A stretch of 64,000 nt of DNA from Spinacia oleracea (Eukaryota; Streptophyta; Magnoliopsida; Caryophyllales; Amaranthaceae): NCBI RefSeq assembly GCF_020520425.1, contig NC_079487.1, positions 105,806,141 to 105,870,140 on the forward strand, given 5' to 3'. The position numbers were made by a program, and so were the translations under genes. This document shows positions 58,641 through 64,000 of the stretch, one piece after another. Within the stretch, counting starts at the first letter, position 1. Each line of letters begins with the position of its first letter. A model generated the notes under the pieces. That model did no database searches and was not told the origin of the DNA. It worked only from the letters and a program-made list of their open reading frames with translations.

Positions 58641-58852
58641 GAGCTCGTCCGGTATCACTGTCAGTTTTCAGTTTTCAGTTTTTAGGTTTTGAAAGTCATA
58701 TGATTTCAATTGAATCATGCACTAAAACATAGTCATAAGTGATCATGTTAATTTTGAAAACTGAACCAGACTGAAAACTACTTTTTGTGATTGATTTATG
58801 ATTTTATAAATAAATAAATAAATATTGAAACAAAAAATGATACCGAACAAGA
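58641..58852. mobile_element. Short TIR element with TTAA/TAA borders (212 bp)
   Basis: The ends GAGCTCGTCCGGTATCACTG and AATGATACCGAACAAGA are imperfect mirrors. TTAA stands on both sides (58637-58640, 58853-58856), which can be read as a 4-bp or a TAA 3-bp target duplication. The interior contains CAGTTTTCAGTTTTCAG and its mirror AACTGAACCAGACTGAAAAC. Confidence 0.65.
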
Positions 58853-59641
58853 TTAAATGAACAAATAAGCACCTTATTTGTTTTATCAACTGCGATGCAA
58901 TTGTAAATAGACCCGTGTCAATGGTTAGCTCTATTTATCTTTTACTTAGTGGAAAGCAAATATCAATCTTACTCTAATGTACGTACTTTTAGTTGTTTTC
59001 AAAAGTTATGCTAGAATTTGGTTATTGATTAATTTTATCTTCGATTTCTTAAAAAGTATAAGGGTTTTTCAACTTTCGTAAAAAAAAAAAAAAAAAAGTA
59101 TTTGTCAGCAACTATTCAAATGATGACAAGCACTTTGACCTAATCAAATCCAAAATACTAGTAACGTCACAATTCGATTGTATCAACATACTTCATGCAG
59201 AGTATAAATAAAATTTAAACGTTAAGATGATTAATCAATAAATAGTTTTAATTAACTAATGGTTCTTGCAATAGATATTTGTTTATAAACCCAAAGTAAA
59301 TTCCATACAATCGATATATTTACATGGTACAAGGAAATTACACGACCTTTCTAAATTCTAAAATTTACAGCCACAAGCCAAATGAAAGCCAGTTATAATT
59401 GTGACGATGATTACAGTTTTCTTTTACCAATTATTGGCACTTGAAACATTTCACTTTGCCAATAAAAATGTAACAATTGTAGGCCCGTTGTTTCACTAAT
59501 GTCAGCCCTACAACTTGAAATTTTCGACCTAACAATTCCGCATTGGTTAACTGTGACTCAGCTTCTCAACTTCTTGCAGTAAAGGTTGAACAGACAGAAA
59601 CCAGAAAGGTAAATTATCAATCTTTTGTACTCTATTTTATA

Positions 59642-59896
59642 CTACCTCCGTTTCAAAAAGATCTTTACAGTTACTATTTGCACGAACTCCAATGCAATAT
59701 TTAACTACTAATATATCCAATTTCTTACGTGAAAAAATTATAAAAAATTGATATTCTGAAAATATATACCGAGATCAATCTAACAATATCTCACATGTAA
59801 CGTTTTGATGTATATAATAGTGAGAATTTGTAGTCAAAGTTATTATACTTTGGACACATTTTCCAAAGCGTAAAGAACTTTCAGAAACGGAGGTAG
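59642..59896. mobile_element. Stowaway-type MITE (255 bp)
   Basis: The left end CTACCTCCGTTTCAAAAAGA mirrors the right end GAACTTTCAGAAACGGAGGTAG. TA flanks both sides. The interior is AT-rich and noncoding. Confidence 0.85.
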
Positions 59897-60134
59897 TAAG
59901 TATTACTATAAAAAAAACAAAAAAAACTTAGATCATGGTTAAGGGAGTTATTTCCTCCTAATTAGATGTCTCGAGACTCAAGAGCGATCAAAGCATAACC
60001 TAGACACCTAGTGATAAATGTTTGACTTCATAATTTTAAGATCATGGGATCAAATTTCGGTATGGGTTGTTGCCTTTTTGGTAATAAACATATATTCTCC
60101 TCCGCGAAGCTGATTGTACATAACTGCATGAGGT

Positions 60135-60302
60135 ACCAATTATTTGTTGATTCAGTGGCGATTGAGGCTGAACTTGGTAGGGAGAACCCGTGTTTGATCC
60201 CCCGCAAAACAATTGGGAAGGGATTGAAACCTATCCATCCATAACTCGCCCCGAATCCAGAATAGCCATAAGGGTGAACCGGGTGCTAACACCTTAAACA
60301 AA
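60135..60302 (+). mobile_element. tRNA-derived SINE, copy 2, with target-site duplication
   Basis: It has an A-box-like GATTCAGTGGCGATTGAG and a B-box-like GTGTTTGATCCCC, and is similar to 2050-2200. A 13-bp direct repeat with one mismatch flanks it (AACTGCATGAGGT at 60122-60134, AACTGCAAGAGGT at 60303-60315). An A-rich end precedes the right repeat. Confidence 0.8.
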
Positions 60303-60315
60303 AAACTGCAAGAGG

Positions 60316-62130
60316 TGTGCTAGTTCAATAGGATCAACTCCAATAATATTTATCAAACAACCGGTTACAAGGTACAATAAGAATTTTTTTTTTATTCATT
60401 TAAGGAGTAAATAAGCCAAAAAGAAAAAACTTTAGTTGTACCTAGCATAAACCGAAAATAATTATAGACAAGGAGAAGATATTAATTACTTGATTGTATA
60501 TCTCATAGGAATAGCATTGCGCCGTGGTATAGAGGCCACTATTTTAAAAGCGAATTTCGCCACCCTACCAGTGCAAACTTATAGTGGCGAACACCCTCAA
60601 GGTTAGGTTAACACAACACCTTCCAATTCTACACTCCGAACTCAAAGGTTGAAATTGCTCAGATCACGAATGGAGATATGAGGGTTTTTTATCTCTCCAT
60701 AAAACTGAATAATATATTGCCCAATAAAAGAATAATATGAGAGTATTTATATTTTTCATGAGAAAAAGAAACAAAACAAAATAGGTTCAAGTACTATCGA
60801 ATCCACCGGGCCATTTAACCCAACCGGACTCCAACTTGAAAACCTCTTAATACATTATTATTTCCAACAAGTAGTCCTACTAAATTAAGGTAGTAATCCT
60901 AAATCTGAAGTATGAAGTGTATATTAAGGAGATTGGTATGTTGTTTGTACGAAAAGCATTTGACAGATTAAGTATAAAACAAATACGGGGATTGGCTTTT
61001 AAGGAGGGGTTTTATCCTTTTAAGGGGGTTAAGGAGGGTCAGATAAATTCACTTTTAGCTGCTTTATGCATAAAGCTTCAAAGGGACACCCATTTTAATG
61101 AAAGGCGCATGATTATTTGTTTAATGAAAAGCTCAAGGTATGGGATGGATTATTAGTTTGCGCTAAAAGAAGCTACTTATTGTTTTTAACTTGCTAATTA
61201 CTCTAATTACAACTTAAAAGGTACAAATTTTACATGCGGCAATAAGGACGAATTATCTTTTAAGATATTGAAATTAATAGACTAATTGATATTACTCACA
61301 TATACTTTACTAGATTTTAACATGTGAGATGCACGGATTCTATTAAATTGTTAAATTAAAATAAAACGTATATACCAACTGTTATATTTTGACCCAAGAT
61401 TTAAATTACACATTCTCATACCTTAAAATACCGGGAAAAATCGAGCTCCTTGGAAGATATGGCGGTAGAAATAGCCTATCATATAAAAGTACTTCGTAGT
61501 CGCCGAAGAGATTTATAAGGTTAAAAAAAACCACCTGCTAACCACTTATAACAATTACATATATGCTTTATTTGGAAGTATATATGTGGTGTCCAGTGTG
61601 TCCCTATTCTATAAAGTAACAACATACAATCCTTATTATATGCACAATTTGAAACAAAACATTAATCTCATTGTTTGAAACATTAAGCCCTTCCACATTG
61701 GTATTGTGGGAATGAGAATCATTGGTGGAAGGGATGATGAACGAATTAAAACTAAATATTCATACTATTTGAAAAATGAAGAAACACTGAACTTTGTTAA
61801 AGGTTTATAGAACTTGTTTTGCACTCTACACTAAACAAAATCTCGTTGTTTAGACGTTGGAGGCCGCGAGGTTATGACGACATGATTTACACACGAAGTA
61901 AAAAGAGTCACATAGTAATATGATTCTATATATTATTATTTCATATCAAATAAGAATTATAGTAGCGTTATAATTCTTTCTAATATCTTTTATTTATCAT
62001 ATTACGTAAAATAAAATGAAAAATTATTTACTGAGGTGGCGCTCTTTATTATATTCAAAAGTTCATCTTTTACATAGATTGTTAGATAGCTAGATATAAG
62101 ATTATAGTGTTTGATTTTGGATGGAACACA
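60316..62130. other. Intergenic, no supportable gene
   Basis: AT-rich sequence. The open frame at 60917-61156 codes a basic 79-residue peptide with no relationship I can name. No paired element ends were found. Confidence 0.4.

Positions 62131-62220
<90 letters not shown>
62127..62220. repeat. Compound (CT)n/(TA)n microsatellite
   Basis: About eleven CT units run directly into a TA tract with one AC interruption near 62190. Confidence 0.97.
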
Positions 62221-62224
<4 letters not shown>

Positions 62225-64000
62225 GAGGGATCCGGTGAAAATAGGAACCTATGTGAATATACTAGTATATATGAGAATGAATCTAATCCGTAGGATTAGA
62301 TGAAAATCAACGGCTTGGATTAAAAGCAAGTAATGGCAATAATTTAAATAACCTCCCACACACCAAATAATAAAAAACAAAAAACAGACGTTTCTCTCTC
62401 TAAAAATATTGTTAAGCCTCTCCCAAATTCAACCCCCTTCCTCTCTCTCTCAGACTTTTCTCTCTCCTCTAAAAACTGCCATTAAAGCTTCAAAAATTGT
62501 CGATGAAGCTTCAATTCACTCGATTTAGTCGTTGATTTCAAGTAGTTCTTGGCGAATTCTTCTATATCTCTTCTCTTCTTCAACAGCTTCGTCTATTTTA
62601 ACCTAATTTTTTGTATTCGTTTAAGATTGGAGATGAAGGAAGCAGAAAAATCCAAAAAAACAAGCCGAAAAAGCTAGGAACGAAGAAGGTAATACAATAC
62701 ACGAATTTCACACTATTTTTTTTGTTTTTAGATCTTGATTTAGGTTAATTTGTGTTTATTTTTTATTGCAAGGAAAATTATGAAAAAGAAGATGAAATTG
62801 TGTAAAAACGGAAGAAAAACACATATCAGATTCAGAAGATCGCGAAGAATCGTATGTAAGTAATTGATTGGATGTTCTATTTCATGATTTGATTTTTCTG
62901 AAATTTTTTGTTATTATTTTCTGAAATCATAATCAGTTTATTGTTAATATTTGTGATTAGTTTTTGAATTAATTGTTCATGTTTCTAAATTATTTTGTGA
63001 TTAGTTTTGAATTTCTGGATGTTTAGGTGATTAATATCTAATTTTTCTAATTAATTTTCTATATTTTTGGATTTACTGATTTTATGAATTAATTCATGAT
63101 GTTCTATAACTTATAGTTATATGTTCTGAATGTTTGAACAGAGAAAATTCAAATGTCGGAAATGAGATTAAACGCGCCCAAACAACAGAGTTATATCGCA
63201 CTGGTAGTTCTATTGCCGAACAAGCACTTGTGAATGACGTCCTTGTAAATGTTGGGTGATATTTTATGATCTCAATTATTTAGAACATGAAGGTTTAACA
63301 TTTAGAACATGAAGGTTCTCTGTTTAGAACAAAAATGTTTAATGTTTAGAACATGAAAGTTACCTTTTAGAACACCAAAATTTAGGGATAGTGATGGTTC
63401 AATTATTGTGAAATGAAAGATATTTGAAAGAATTAGATCTTATTTGACTACATTTACCATATTTGAACCTTGTGCATGACTATGTCATCAAACTAACTAT
63501 TGTTGGCTTTTGTGTCTAATAATAAACGAACGCGCCAAATCAACGGAGCCTATTGTCCCTCCATCACTTCTGAACGACATCATGAACAATTTAGAGTAAT
63601 ATTTTATACTCTCAATACTTTAGAACACGAAGGTTAAGAATGTAGAACATCATAGCTCACTGTGTAGAACATCATAATTGCATATGCTCTAATTATAAGT
63701 GCACATGTTCTGAATTTGATGAGAATAATATTTCTCCCAAACATATTAACTTTTGATCAAAGGATTTTCATATAGTCTTCTGGCCTCTATGTCAAACTTG
63801 AGTTTCGTTCTTGAGTAGCTACTGCATTCCCTAGGACTAGTAGTCTAACACTCCTAGCATGGAGCATTACTGCTTAAAATTGTTCAAATCTATCATGTAT
63901 TTAGGATTACATTTCTTCATTCTACTCTCTCTATTAGGACCATGAACCCAAAGCATGTAGTTGTATGAATTCAAAAAGACAAAATTTTGAATTAAAAAAG
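62221..64000. repeat. Long repeat starting in a TA tract, with TTTAGAACATG words; runs off the window
   Basis: The stretch starts AGGGGAGGGATCCGGTGAAA directly after the TA tract. It then has a GAATGAATCTAATCC segment related to the PICKLE intron repeat at 32190. From 63270 to 63390 the word TTTAGAACATGAAGG and close variants recur, and TAGAACAT words continue to about 63680. No transposase is visible. The C/T-rich zone at 62390-62470 resembles a captured leader. No right end is seen inside the window. Confidence 0.5.

Noticed and set aside
60917-61156. 79-codon open frame as a gene
   Set aside because: No domain, no splice context and no neighbour support; an ORF of this length occurs by chance in such DNA.
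62111-62293. 60-codon open frame
   Set aside because: It is translated (CT)n/(TA)n microsatellite.

Overview
This window looks like nuclear DNA of a flowering plant, most likely a eudicot. It is AT-rich, has intron-rich genes with GT/AG junctions and pyrimidine-rich leaders, and carries many short TA-flanked elements beginning CTCCCTCCGT (Stowaway type). Placement near the Amaranthaceae/Caryophyllales is only an impression. The proteins themselves are found across angiosperms.

Layout: 1-3150 is repeat-rich intergenic DNA (GGGTA-rich element, tRNA-derived SINE, tandem duplication). 3703-6447 (+) is an intronless DM13/DOMON/cytochrome b561 membrane protein gene. 7788-12893 (-) is a LINE whose ORF1 is cut short at the 5' end but whose ORF2 is fully open. 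14410-40324 (+) is a complete CHD3-type chromatin remodeller of the PICKLE type. I traced 30 coding exons that keep frame for 1375 aa; its introns are swollen by MITEs, local duplications and satellites. 44066-48703 (+) is a three-exon BAHD acyltransferase with an intact HxxxD motif but no recognisable DFGWG motif. 50138-53949 (-) is a five-exon type-B response regulator of the ARR10/ARR12 kind (583 aa). 54200-64000 has no gene I can support and holds MITEs, a long foldback element, an (AT)59 tract, a second SINE copy and a long repeat that starts in a TA tract.

The genes do not form a pathway or operon. PICKLE and the type-B ARR are nuclear regulators (chromatin, cytokinin output), the DOMON/b561 protein is a predicted membrane redox protein, and the BAHD enzyme is cytosolic specialised metabolism. 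I saw no tRNA, rRNA or CRISPR. I found no clearly novel biological system. The best leads are the 526-bp foldback element with exact 8-bp flanking repeats, a MITE family with a doubled 3' end, a MITE sitting 7 nt inside a splice donor, the TTTAGAACATG repeat family, and the BAHD motif loss.
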